This document shows positions 46,178 through 55,138 of a stretch of 55,138 nucleotides of DNA, in pieces. The stretch's first letter is position 1, and every line of letters begins with the position of its first letter. The position numbers and the translations under genes were made by a program. The DNA comes from Deltaproteobacteria bacterium (lineage in GTDB: Bacteria; Bdellovibrionota_B; Oligoflexia; Oligoflexales; Bog-1112): contig JAHFAI010000008.1 of assembly GCA_023250635.1 (NCBI GenBank), positions 1-55,138 on the forward strand. Direction: 5' to 3'. The notes under the pieces were generated by a model. The model was given only the letters and a program-made list of their open reading frames with translations. It ran no database searches and was not told the origin of the DNA.

Positions 46178-46729
46178 TCATCCCTCAAGAACAGTTCCCT
46201 CAGCCGAATAATAACAAAGTGTTTTTATTTTTGTCTCTCGAGGGGCAAGGGAATAGTAGCGACATGAGCTAATCAGCGGGCTGTAGATATGTAAGGAAAT
46301 GGCAGCTTCCTCAGCGGTATTGGCCAGGCAGTGGACGCCCATTGTATCGTTGATATAACTAATTTCTCGAGGATGAAAGAGCGCGCGCGCCGTCTGTCTT
46401 AGGCAGAAATCTTGAGGGGCGGGCAGATTCGTGACCTCATAAATAGTCTCGGCCAAGCTCCCGGCGATAAGGTAAGCCCATCCCTGGGAGCCGTTATGAT
46501 CGTGAATTGGAGTTTGTTGGCCTTTTTGCCAGCAAAGGGTCAGAACTTCCCAATGAGAGTCCTGATAAAGTAAATTACGGGTATAAAATTGCTCCCGAAA
46601 GAAGATGAAGCTATGCAGATCTGCGCTTGTCAGACTGACTTCTTGTAATAACTCACTTACCCGTTCAGGTCGACCGGCAAGCTCCGCAAGCATCCGCAAA
46701 AAATCTTGCACCCGAGGGGAATAGCCCAT
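46178..46729 (-). CDS. Cysteine dioxygenase type I-like (cupin) protein
   Basis: 'LTLCWQKGQQTPIHDHNGSQGWAYLIAGSLAETIY', 'ISYINDTMGVHCLANTAEEAAISLHIYSPLI'. Confidence 0.88.
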   Translation of the reverse strand: MGYSPRVQDFLRMLAELAGRPERVSELLQEVSLTSADLHSFIFFREQFYTRNLLYQDSHWEVLTLCWQKGQQTPIHDHNGSQGWAYLIAGSLAETIYEVTNLPAPQDFCLRQTARALFHPREISYINDTMGVHCLANTAEEAAISLHIYSPLISSCRYYSLAPRETKIKTLCYYSAEGTVLEG

Positions 46730-46778
46730 GAAAAACTCCTCGCCAAGAAACAGGTACCAGGCTGAGAACAGTATCCCA

Positions 46779-47612
46779 TTAGCGCCCTTTTACCGCAACG
46801 ATATAGGCAACCCAGGCATCGCATTCCTCACCCTGCTCAACCCGGGTAAATTCGCCGTTGCCATCGCCCTCTTCATCATTTCCTTCCCAATAGACATAGC
46901 TCGTGGGAAAGCCAACTTCAGCGAGAATATCGCGCAATTCGGGCAGTGACCAGAGGCGCCAATTATAGGTAAAGACTCGTTCGCGTTTTTTCTCCCCCTG
47001 GCGTTTAAAATGAATATAAAAAAGCCCTTCGTTAGTGAGGGGATCATAGCTTTCCTGATCCCAATAATAACTATAGCCGAGTTCATCGTCCTCGGTTTCT
47101 TCTTCGTTGGCCTCACCACATTTCGGCCCGCCAAAACAGTCGAGAAAAAATAATCCCCCGGGGTTAAGGGCTGCAAAGTTCTTAGCAAAGTACTGCTTTA
47201 GCTGCTCTCGCTGCTTAAAGATAAAATAACTAAAATTCAAAGCACAAGCGATATCGACACGGGGAAGTTCACTGGTAAGGACATTGGCTTGGCGAATATC
47301 AAGGCGGGACTGTTGCTCCGGGGTGAGCTGCGCAAAAAAATGCTCTTTACCATAGGCAAGGGGCTCAGGATCGAGGTCGAGCCCATAGGAGCGGTTTGCT
47401 CCACCATCTTCAACCCAGGCGCTTGCTAAGGCAAAAGTACCACAAAAATCTTCGCGGAGACTGTGAGCTCGGGCGCCAGGGTGGATTTCCCCGTAAATAC
47501 GTTGAATAAACTCCACATCAGCTTCGATGGATTGTACCGATTGGGAGTAATAATAGTACTTGTCAAAAGCAGGCAATAAAACCGGGGAGCGTGAAGTCGA
47601 CGAACTGGCCAA
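46779..47612 (-). CDS. SAM-dependent methyltransferase
   Basis: 'DFCGTFALASAWVEDGGANRSYGLDLDPEPLAYG', 'ALNFSYFIFKQREQLKQYFAKNFAALNPGGLFFLDCFGG'. Confidence 0.85.
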   Translation of the reverse strand: MASSSTSRSPVLLPAFDKYYYYSQSVQSIEADVEFIQRIYGEIHPGARAHSLREDFCGTFALASAWVEDGGANRSYGLDLDPEPLAYGKEHFFAQLTPEQQSRLDIRQANVLTSELPRVDIACALNFSYFIFKQREQLKQYFAKNFAALNPGGLFFLDCFGGPKCGEANEEETEDDELGYSYYWDQESYDPLTNEGLFYIHFKRQGEKKRERVFTYNWRLWSLPELRDILAEVGFPTSYVYWEGNDEEGDGNGEFTRVEQGEECDAWVAYIVAVKGR

Positions 47613-47680
47613 AATAGTTTCCTTCTCAAGATAAAACGAGCGGGGGGATAAGGTCCCCTTGGGGGACGGGTCCCGGCAGC

Positions 47681-48343
47681 TTACTTACCTACCCGGTAAT
47701 GCAAAAAGACACAACCTTCATCGCTTGTGCAAGAGAGTAAGTGAAGGGCAAGCCCAGACTGGGGAAGCGGCCCGGAGAGTAAACGAGGTGCCTGTTCGTT
47801 GCCCACCAGCAAGGGACAAAGGGTCAATTTAAGCTCATCCACCAGTCCTGCTGCATAAAAAAGCGGATTGATATAGCCGCCTCCAAACAGTAACACCCGC
47901 TTATAGGAAAGTTTGGTTAGGCGAGCGACAATAGTAGCTGCCACCGAACTCTCAGCGGAAACAAGCAGATTGTCACAAGAGCGGGGATCTACGCCGGGAG
48001 GGGCGCTAAGCACTGCTGGTGAAACAATCGTGCGGGGAATATGGTTTTGTTGCCAAAAATACAGATCTGCAGCGAATCCCTGCTTACTGACGATAAACCA
48101 GTGGGGGTAGACCTGCTTGCGGTTTTTTACTTCAAATAAACGTGGATTTGCCCGTAAAGACGAGGCCCCCATAATAATCGCATCGGCCTCGCATACCTCT
48201 GCCAGCAATAATTGACGATCAGCTCGACTGGTAAAACCGCTGGCTAAACGAGCCGCGTCTGTCTGTCCAGGTTCAAGCCCAATATGACCATCGACGCTTG
48301 CTGCCATGACGTTGATAAGGCGAAAGGGGCGGGTAGAATCCAC
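47681..48343 (-). CDS. RibD C-terminal/DHFR-like reductase domain protein
   Basis: 'LINVMAASVDGHIGLEPGQTD', 'EADAIIMGASSLRANP', 'RVLLFGGGYINPLFYAAGLVDELKLTLCPLLVG'. Confidence 0.82.
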   Translation of the reverse strand: MDSTRPFRLINVMAASVDGHIGLEPGQTDAARLASGFTSRADRQLLLAEVCEADAIIMGASSLRANPRLFEVKNRKQVYPHWFIVSKQGFAADLYFWQQNHIPRTIVSPAVLSAPPGVDPRSCDNLLVSAESSVAATIVARLTKLSYKRVLLFGGGYINPLFYAAGLVDELKLTLCPLLVGNEQAPRLLSGPLPQSGLALHLLSCTSDEGCVFLHYRVGK

Positions 48344-48382
48344 AGACTTACATCCCTGAGCAAATTTAACCGTGCTAAGCTT

Positions 48383-48871
48383 TTAACAGTGGTAAGCTAA
48401 GGCATTGGAAATATTAGATTCGATTACAGCCGAAGTCTGCTTAGAGGCAATGCTGATTTCAGCAACCACAAGCTCTCGGCACTTGTTGAGCATCTGCTTC
48501 TCCCCAAAGGACAGACCTTTGTTTTCTTGCTGGGCTGACAAATCTCGCAAGACTTCGGCCATATCACTCATGCTGCCCGAGCGTAATTTTTGTTGGAGTT
48601 TGCGCGAGCGCTTATTCCAGGTGCCTTGGGAGCACTGAGCTGGCATCTTTAGTATATTATAGATTTCTTCGATTTCGGTTTCCTGCATCAACTTACGCAT
48701 GCCGGCGCGTTCGCAGGAGCTAATGGGAACCATCACCGTAGCGCCGGTGGCTAAAATATGGAGAACGTAGCAATTCAAGGTGTGGCCGCCAAGATCGCAG
48801 ACCTCGACGCCCGTAACTTCTGCAACGCCTTGAGCGGGATAGACTGCCATTTCACCAATTTTAAATTGCAT
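48383..48871 (-). CDS. CarD/CdnL family transcriptional regulator
   Basis: 'MQFKIGEMAVYPAQGVAEVTGVE...CYVLHILATGATVMVPI...RKLM...LKMP...WNKRSRKLQQKLRSGSMSDMAEVLRDLSAQQENKGLSFGEKQML'. Confidence 0.93.
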   Translation of the reverse strand: MQFKIGEMAVYPAQGVAEVTGVEVCDLGGHTLNCYVLHILATGATVMVPISSCERAGMRKLMQETEIEEIYNILKMPAQCSQGTWNKRSRKLQQKLRSGSMSDMAEVLRDLSAQQENKGLSFGEKQMLNKCRELVVAEISIASKQTSAVIESNISNALAYHC

Positions 48872-49382
48872 TTTTCCCTCAATATTGCACATTAGGTTAG
48901 GACTTTTTGGGGGGCGGTCTTTTTCCCCCTTCGCTGACCCTTAGCCAATTATAGCGCCCTCATCGGGGTAAGCTCGAAAGATATCTGGAGGTTACCCACT
49001 GACTTGCGCTTTTAAGGATGCTCCTGGCCTGTTGCCTCTTCAAAGCAGGATTTTACTCCCTGCAGCCAGATAAACCGGCTATACATCAGAACAGCTCGCA
49101 GGAGGTAGCATCGTAATAAACTAATTTTATTGGCTTAAAGTGGAGAGCTTGGCATAAATCCTAGAGCCAAAATTTCAAGCAAGATTAAGCAAAAATAAGG
49201 GTGTTGTCAATCAAATGTTTATATTTTGTACAGTTTCTCGATGGTTATCCCCCATGGCGTTCAGGCGTTGTAAATCCCGGTCTTACTGGAAAAAATGGGG
49301 TTGCTAAGGGATTTTTAATTTACTATTGTACACCTTCAAAAAAGGGGTTGCCCTTTCAGCTAATTATCCGGAGAAGAGCCCG

Positions 49383-49652
49383 ATGGTGTCAATGAGTACT
49401 GCCAAAAGTGAAATTATCAAAAAATATCAGCAACATGATACTGATACCGCTTCCCCCCAAGTGCAAATTGCGCTTTTGACTTCGCGTCTGGTGTCTCTTA
49501 ATGACCATTTTGCCGTCAATAAAAAAGACCACCACTCTCGCCAAGGTTTGATCAAAATGGTCGGCCAGCGTCGCCGCTTATTGAACTACCTCCATAAAAC
49601 CAACATCGCTGGTTATAAAGAATTAATCAAAGATCTTGGTATTCGCCGCTAG
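49383..49652 (+). CDS. rpsO: 30S ribosomal protein S15
   Basis: '[66 protein letters not shown]'. Start could be 49383 or 49392. Confidence 0.96.
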   Translation: MVSMSTAKSEIIKKYQQHDTDTASPQVQIALLTSRLVSLNDHFAVNKKDHHSRQGLIKMVGQRRRLLNYLHKTNIAGYKELIKDLGIRR

Positions 49653-49783
49653 ATACTGAACCGCGATGGTGGGGGATAGATCCCCCTTCGTCGGTTTAGA
49701 TTCGGAATTTTCCCATGCCTTTTAGCAAGCCCCGTTTTGCATACCGCCCGCAAGGCTACTGCCCCCAACAAGGAACCTGATAT

Positions 49784-51883
49784 ATGGCGATTACTCGCGA
49801 AATAGTTATCAACGACAAAACAATTACCTTTGTATTCAACAAATTCGCTCAGCAAGCCAACGCCGCAGTTATGGTTTCCTCTGGTGGTACGCAAGTATTG
49901 GTCGCGGTGTGCAGTCAAGATCTGCGCAGCAACAAGGATGAGTACCAGGATTTCGTCCCCCTCGGCATCGACTATATCGAAAAATCTTATGCCTCCGGAC
50001 GAATTCCCGGTGGTTATTTAAAACGCGAAGGCAAGCCAAGTGATCAAGCTACCTTGACCGCTCGGGTTCTTGATCGCCCGCTTCGTCCCTGCTTTCCTAA
50101 AGGCATGTACCAGGAGACTGTGGTCACGGCGACCGTTATGTCCTACGAGCATGGCTTTAGTCCCGTAAGTTTGGCCCTGCTTGGGGCAAGTACCGCCTTG
50201 ATGATCAGCGATATTCCCTTTGATGGTCCCGTAGCCAGCGTGCGTATTGGCATGAAAGACGGCGCCTTCATTGTTGACCCCATTGAAGGCCAAGAGGGTG
50301 ACCTCGATCTCAATATTGCCTGCAAACCAGGGGCCGTGTTGATGGTAGAAGCCGGTGCGAACTTCCTCAGCGAAGAGCAGATGCTCGCCGCAATAGCCTA
50401 TGCTCAAGAGGTTATGGCACCTCTCTTTGATTTCCAAATCGCCATGCAAAAAGAATTAGGCAAGCCTAAATTTGCACTGAGCCCCATGGTCTTTCCTGCT
50501 GGTTTTGCAACTGCGGTGCGCAGCGAAGCTGAAGCAAGCTTTGCCCAGGCTTTTAGCCAAGCCAACAAGAAAGCGGTGAACCAAGCACTCAGCGCAATTA
50601 AAGCCGAGCTGGCCAGCACCTTAAATCCCCACGGCGGAGCTAAGGAAAGAAGCGCTCTTAACGAATTATTTGAACAGGAAAAATCTCGCTTTATGCGCGA
50701 GATGATCCTCAGCGAGAGAAAACGCATCGATCGCCGCGCCCTCGATGAAATTCGCCCCATTACCTGCGAAGTTGATCTCCTAAAACGCCCCCATGGTTCG
50801 GCCTTGTTTACTCGCGGAGAAACCCAGGCGCTCGCCGCAGTAACTCTTGCTTCCACCGACGATCAACAACGGAGCGAAACCCTCTGGGATATGGACGTGA
50901 AGCAACGCTTTATGCTCCACTATAACTTCCCCCCCTACAGTGTGGGTGAAGCGCGGATGCAACGTAGCCCAGGTCGTCGAGAAATCGGTCACGGGAGCTT
51001 AGCGCGTCGGGCTCTAGTTCCGGTAATTCCTGATGATGGCGAATTCGAATACACTATTCGGCTCGTTTCGGAGGTACTCTCTTCAAACGGCAGCTCCTCC
51101 ATGGCAACTGTTTGTGCCGGCACCATGGCCTTGCTGCAAGCGGGTGTGCCCATCAAAGAACCAGTAGCTGGTATCGCTATGGGTTTGATTATGGAAGGCG
51201 AGCGTTACGCGGTGTTGTCCGATATTCTTGGTGATGAAGATCATCTTGGTGATATGGACTTTAAAGTGTGTGGTACCGCCGACAAAATCACCGCCCTACA
51301 AATGGATATCAAAATTGGCGGTATTAGCATGGAAGTGATGGCCGAGGCCCTCGCCCAAGCAAAAACCGGCCGTCAGCATATTCTTGGCAAATTGGTAGAG
51401 ACCATCTCCGCCCCTCAGGAACTTTCCGATTTTGCACCGCGGATTTTCAAGCTTAAAATTAAGCAGGACAAGATTCGTGATATCATCGGTCCCGGTGGTA
51501 AAACTATTAAGAAGATTACCCTCGATGCCGGTGTTAAAATCGATATCGAAGACAGTGGGATTATTAATATCGTCGCTCCTGATGCCACCAGTGCCCAGGC
51601 TGCTAAGGCCTTGATTCGCTCGTGCACCAGTGCTCCCCAACTGGGTGAAGTCTATTTAGGTAAAGCAGTACGCTTGACTGATTTTGGCGTATTTATAGAA
51701 ATTAAGCCTGGAGTTGACGGCCTCTGTCATATTTCACAGCTCGATAGTCAACGGGTTACCCGCATTGAAGATGTGGTCAAGCTGGGTGATGAAGTGCTGG
51801 TAAAAGTGGTAGATATCGATCGCCAGGGACGGATTAAACTGAGCCGAAAAGACGCGATCGGTCAACAGCCCATTAATGCTTGA
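49784..51883 (+). CDS. pnp: Polyribonucleotide nucleotidyltransferase
   Basis: Two RNase PH-like halves, 'RSPGRREIGHGSLARRALVPVIP', C-terminal KH 'IIGPGGKTIKKIT' and S1 'GEVYLGKAVRLTDFGVFIEIKPGVDGLCHISQL'. Confidence 0.98.
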   Translation: MAITREIVINDKTITFVFNKFAQQANAAVMVSSGGTQVLVAVCSQDLRSNKDEYQDFVPLGIDYIEKSYASGRIPGGYLKREGKPSDQATLTARVLDRPLRPCFPKGMYQETVVTATVMSYEHGFSPVSLALLGASTALMISDIPFDGPVASVRIGMKDGAFIVDPIEGQEGDLDLNIACKPGAVLMVEAGANFLSEEQMLAAIAYAQEVMAPLFDFQIAMQKELGKPKFALSPMVFPAGFATAVRSEAEASFAQAFSQANKKAVNQALSAIKAELASTLNPHGGAKERSALNELFEQEKSRFMREMILSERKRIDRRALDEIRPITCEVDLLKRPHGSALFTRGETQALAAVTLASTDDQQRSETLWDMDVKQRFMLHYNFPPYSVGEARMQRSPGRREIGHGSLARRALVPVIPDDGEFEYTIRLVSEVLSSNGSSSMATVCAGTMALLQAGVPIKEPVAGIAMGLIMEGERYAVLSDILGDEDHLGDMDFKVCGTADKITALQMDIKIGGISMEVMAEALAQAKTGRQHILGKLVETISAPQELSDFAPRIFKLKIKQDKIRDIIGPGGKTIKKITLDAGVKIDIEDSGIINIVAPDATSAQAAKALIRSCTSAPQLGEVYLGKAVRLTDFGVFIEIKPGVDGLCHISQLDSQRVTRIEDVVKLGDEVLVKVVDIDRQGRIKLSRKDAIGQQPINA

Positions 51884-51889
51884 GGAAGC

Positions 51890-53212
51890 GTGGAAAAAAC
51901 GACCCTGATTAATCCCGCCTCAGCGGGATATCCAGCCATCGTTATTGGTTTGAGCGAAAGCGCTAATTCCCATCCCATTGATTTAGAACTAACTGAACTT
52001 ATTCTGCTGCTGGCAACCTTGGGTCTCAAGGTTGCCGCCAGGGTGGTGCAGAAAAATCATCGGCTTTCGCCTGCTCATCTCATCGGCCAAGGTAAAATAG
52101 CAGAAATCAGAGCCCTCGCCCTCGCTCATCAAGTCCGTCTACTTGTCTTTGATCACGTATTAACCGGCACCCAACAGCGAAATCTCGAAGAAATGACCGG
52201 CTGCCAAGTGTTAGATCGTGCCGGGGTAATCCTTGATATTTTTGCCCACCATGCTCATTCAAGCCAAGCCCAAACTCAGGTGGAAATTGCTCAATTGCAT
52301 TATTTGCTGCCGCGTTTGACTGGAGCTTGGACCCATTTTCATCGCCAAGCCGGTGGCGGTGGAGTTACTTCGCGAGGAATGGGCGAGAAGCAAATCGAGG
52401 TGGATCGACGCCGCGCCCGTGAACGCATTGCTCGTCTACAAAAGCGCCTTGAGCAGGTCCGTAAAGAAAAAATCGTCCAGCGGAAATCACGTCAAAATGA
52501 ACTCAAAGTTTCCTTAGTCGGTTATACCAACAGCGGCAAAACCACCCTGATGCACGGGCTCACCCGTAGCGAGCAGCACGGTAAAGATGAGCTATTTGCC
52601 ACCTTGGACACCAGTGTGCGAGTAATCGATCCAGCTCGTAAGCCGAAAATTCTCCTCAGCGATACCGTAGGATTTATTCGCAAGCTTCCTCCCAGCCTCT
52701 TAGAATCATTTAAATCAACCCTCGATGAAGCTTGTAATGCCGATTTATTATTGCACGTTGTGGATATTTCTCATCCTGATTTTCGTGAACAAATGGAGGT
52801 GACCGAGTCAGTCCTCAGCGAAATTGCTGCAAAAGATATACCGACGATGGTGATTTTCAACAAAATCGATTTGGCTGATGATCCTTTTTTGCCACGAATT
52901 TTGAAACGCCGCTTTCCGGATAGCATTGCTATTTCATCGTTGCATAGCACTGATTTACGCCGAGTCCGGGAACATCTATTTGCTTTTTTTCAAAAGAAAT
53001 TTCATCCTCTCTATCTAAAAATAGCGGTGACTGAACAGAATAGTTTGTCCTTGGTCTATAATAACTGCGTGCTCCAGGGGGTTTTTTATCAGGGAGCCTA
53101 CGCGTTTTTCTCTCTGCAGGCGCCGGAGCGCATTTATGTAAAACTCCAACGCTTTGTGATAACCGAGCAAGATTTTCAAGGAGAACTGAGCGATGAGCCT
53201 AATGCGCATTGA
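51890..53212 (+). CDS. hflX: GTPase HflX
   Basis: GTG start; 'HFHRQAGGGGVTSRGMGEKQIEVDRRRARERIARLQKRLEQV', 'VSLVGYTNSGKTTLMHGLT', 'LLSDTVGFIRKLPPSLLESFKSTLDEA', 'FNKIDL'. Confidence 0.96.
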   Translation: MEKTTLINPASAGYPAIVIGLSESANSHPIDLELTELILLLATLGLKVAARVVQKNHRLSPAHLIGQGKIAEIRALALAHQVRLLVFDHVLTGTQQRNLEEMTGCQVLDRAGVILDIFAHHAHSSQAQTQVEIAQLHYLLPRLTGAWTHFHRQAGGGGVTSRGMGEKQIEVDRRRARERIARLQKRLEQVRKEKIVQRKSRQNELKVSLVGYTNSGKTTLMHGLTRSEQHGKDELFATLDTSVRVIDPARKPKILLSDTVGFIRKLPPSLLESFKSTLDEACNADLLLHVVDISHPDFREQMEVTESVLSEIAAKDIPTMVIFNKIDLADDPFLPRILKRRFPDSIAISSLHSTDLRRVREHLFAFFQKKFHPLYLKIAVTEQNSLSLVYNNCVLQGVFYQGAYAFFSLQAPERIYVKLQRFVITEQDFQGELSDEPNAH

Positions 53213-54530
53213 TGGTGAAGGATTAGGAGCTGAGTATTGCGCACAATTGCCCGAGTGGAGCCAACGAGCTCTTGCTGCTCTTGTCCGTCTACAAACTAAG
53301 ACTTGCCGGGCAAGCGAATCTACTGGTTGGTATCATTGGCCGCGCCAGGGAGGTTTTGCTCTTGCTCGGGATATTCACACCCTTGTGGCTGAATATCCTC
53401 TGGCCTACGATATGGTGGTCGTGGTGGGTATTGGCGGCTCCTTTGCAGGCTGTCGGGCGGTGGATCAGGCCCTGCGTCACAGCTATCAGGAGTTGCAGGA
53501 GGCCTCGTCCCTTACTACTCCTAAAACTCGGCCTATTCTTTATGCCGGACATAATCTCAGTGAAGAACAGCTGATCGAATTGCTCGATATACTGCCTCAG
53601 CGGCAAATAGTGCTGACGGTAATCAGCAAGTCAGGCGCAACGACCGAAACTAGCGTCGCCTATAGAATCTTACGCAGCTATATGGGACAGCACTATGGTG
53701 GCGATGAAGCACGGCAGCGTACGATTATTATTACCGATCAACACGAAGGCTGTTTACGTCAGCAAGCTCAGGATGAACAAATTACCTCGTTTGTGCTCCC
53801 ACGAGATATCGGTGGACGTTATTCACTGCTGACCGCGGTTGGTTTGGTGCCCTTAGCCTTGGCAGGTCATAATATCGATCAATTGCTCCAGGGCGCTGAT
53901 GAATTATTTACCTCCCTGGAGACAAGTAGAGGGGTGGAGCATCCTGTCGTACAATTAGCGGCAACGCGACGAGTCGCCTGGGATCAGGGCAAACGTTTAG
54001 ATTTGCTCGCTTATGCAAATCCTAAATTACCGGGCTTTGTCGAGTGGTGGAAACAGCTCTTTGCCGAATCAGAAGGTAAGGAAGGCAAGGGCTTGTTTCC
54101 CGTAGGCATGGCCTATTCCACTGATTTGCATTCTCTCGGTCAGTATGTACAAGAAGGCTGGTCGGGAATGATTGAGACTTTTTTGTTTTTTCGTCATGAT
54201 ATTCCAGCACAAAGTTCTCTGGTAGAACGTCGCTTGCGCGTACCAGGCTTCTCGCGCTTAAACGATGGAGTCTCTTATTTGGAAGGGCGCCTGCTCGAAG
54301 AACTCAGTGATGGCGCTATGCTTGCGGCCTACCAGGCCCATGTTGCCCGAGGTGTACCCTGCATCAAGCTGCATTTTCCCCGTCTTGATACGTATACTCT
54401 GGGTTATATGATTGCTTTATTTGAAGTGGTTTGTGCACTCAGCGCCGATCTTCTCGAGGTAAACCCCTTCGATCAGCCCGGTGTTGAAGCCTATAAAAAG
54501 CGTATGTTTAGCTTATTTGCTAAGCCATAG
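53193..54530 (+). CDS. pgi: Glucose-6-phosphate isomerase
   Basis: 'VVVGIGGSFAGCRAVDQAL', 'VLTVISKSGATTETSVAYRIL', 'GGRYSLLTAVGLVPLALAG'. 20-bp overlap with hflX. Confidence 0.95.
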   Translation: MSLMRIDGEGLGAEYCAQLPEWSQRALAALVRLQTKTCRASESTGWYHWPRQGGFALARDIHTLVAEYPLAYDMVVVVGIGGSFAGCRAVDQALRHSYQELQEASSLTTPKTRPILYAGHNLSEEQLIELLDILPQRQIVLTVISKSGATTETSVAYRILRSYMGQHYGGDEARQRTIIITDQHEGCLRQQAQDEQITSFVLPRDIGGRYSLLTAVGLVPLALAGHNIDQLLQGADELFTSLETSRGVEHPVVQLAATRRVAWDQGKRLDLLAYANPKLPGFVEWWKQLFAESEGKEGKGLFPVGMAYSTDLHSLGQYVQEGWSGMIETFLFFRHDIPAQSSLVERRLRVPGFSRLNDGVSYLEGRLLEELSDGAMLAAYQAHVARGVPCIKLHFPRLDTYTLGYMIALFEVVCALSADLLEVNPFDQPGVEAYKKRMFSLFAKP

Positions 54531-54547
54531 TAATTCAAAAGCATTGC

Positions 54548-54599
54548 AGCACTAAGCAGCGATACAAAATCGAAGGGGATGTGGAAACCCTCGCTATTG
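54548..54599 (-). repeat. 52-bp dispersed repeat, copy B (inverted relative to copy A)
   Basis: AGCACTAAGCAGCGATACAAAATCGAAGGGGATGTGGAAACCCTCGCTATTG; reverse complement matches 32630-32681 with 3 mismatches. Confidence 0.8.
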
Positions 54600-54606
54600 C
54601 CATTTC

Positions 54607-55138
54607 TCAAGACTCCCCGGTCTTCCACGGTAAGCCGAACTCCAATGCCCCCTTTAAGTGATTATGAGCCTGGCAGTACACTTGTAAGTTAGCACTTTCG
54701 TGGGAACCATCTTTAGCAAACGAGGTAATATGATCTATATGGAGAAAGGTCTTCTGGGTACAACGCTTGTTCTGACTGCTACGGTATTCACACTGAAAAT
54801 CAGCGCGTTTTTGTACTTCTCGGCGGGTAGCTGCAGGAATTGTTCGGCTTCTTTTTTTGTGCGGTGAAGAAACATCTTTTTTTAGTCTGGGCGAGTCAGG
54901 AGCAGACTGTTCCCTGGAGTTCTCACTCCCTTGTGGTGCAACGATTTGAGTCTGAGGCTTGGGGTTCTTTCGTTCAGCCTTAGGAGGCCTAGGATTTTTT
55001 CGTGCAGTTCGTTGTGTGGCTTTTATAGCTGGGTCCTTTGCTGCCAGAGCTATATCAGTTATTTTTTCTAGCAGCTCAGGCAATTGGGCTTGCATAGAGG
55101 CTACGCCCAATAATTCAGCACAGCGCTGCAGTTTGGCG
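54607..55138 (-). CDS. HNH endonuclease, 5' end beyond the window
   Basis: 'RTIPAATRREVQKRADFQCEYRSSQNKRCTQKTFLHIDHITSFAKDGSHESANLQVYCQAHNHLKG'. Frame stays open upstream of the listed TTG start (AKLQRCAEL|LGVASM) to the window edge. Confidence 0.88.
   Translation of the reverse strand, partial: AKLQRCAELLGVASMQAQLPELLEKITDIALAAKDPAIKATQRTARKNPRPPKAERKNPKPQTQIVAPQGSENSREQSAPDSPRLKKDVSSPHKKRSRTIPAATRREVQKRADFQCEYRSSQNKRCTQKTFLHIDHITSFAKDGSHESANLQVYCQAHNHLKGALEFGLPWKTGES

Noticed and set aside
46071-46181. N-terminal extension of ORF 44319..46181 as protein coding
   Set aside because: It is the antisense of tRNA-Ala; a good RBS and signal peptide lie at 45965.
49665-49690. GGGGGATAGATCCCCC hairpin between rpsO and pnp as a novel element
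   Set aside because: An rpsO-pnp intergenic hairpin is expected as a processing or attenuation site; not counted as novel.
50404-50856. 150-aa minus-strand ORF
   Set aside because: Antisense shadow ORF of pnp.

Overview
The window is a dense bacterial chromosome segment, about 55 kb, with no rRNA and no CRISPR array. The gene content suggests an intracellular or host-associated Gram-negative, possibly from a delta/Oligoflexia/Bdellovibrio-like lineage. That assignment is tentative and rests on a CarD regulator, an HNH-endonuclease family, an NTT-type ATP/ADP translocase and many secreted proteins with eukaryote-like domains. Housekeeping genes recognised by motif: dapD, a dapF-like gene, prmC-prfA, rpmE, rho, rimO, ligA, a clpX-like gene, rpsO-pnp-hflX-pgi, carD and tRNA-Ala(TGC). 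The most interesting content is a set of probable secreted effectors: a Rab-like small GTPase with a signal peptide and a C-terminal CXC prenylation-type motif, a signal-peptide protein with a KCTD/T1-like BTB domain, two proteins with H...D...Q/C cysteine peptidase-like signatures (one with MORN repeats), and two secreted kinase-like proteins. Also notable are a compact cassette (dapF-like epimerase, S15/CocE hydrolase, MFS transporter fused to an ATP-grasp-like domain), a three-copy 32-bp-phased palindromic operator in front of an AAA/DUF4143 gene, IS remnants, and a 52-bp inverted dispersed repeat beside an HNH gene. All family calls come from reading motifs in the supplied translations; no database search was run.
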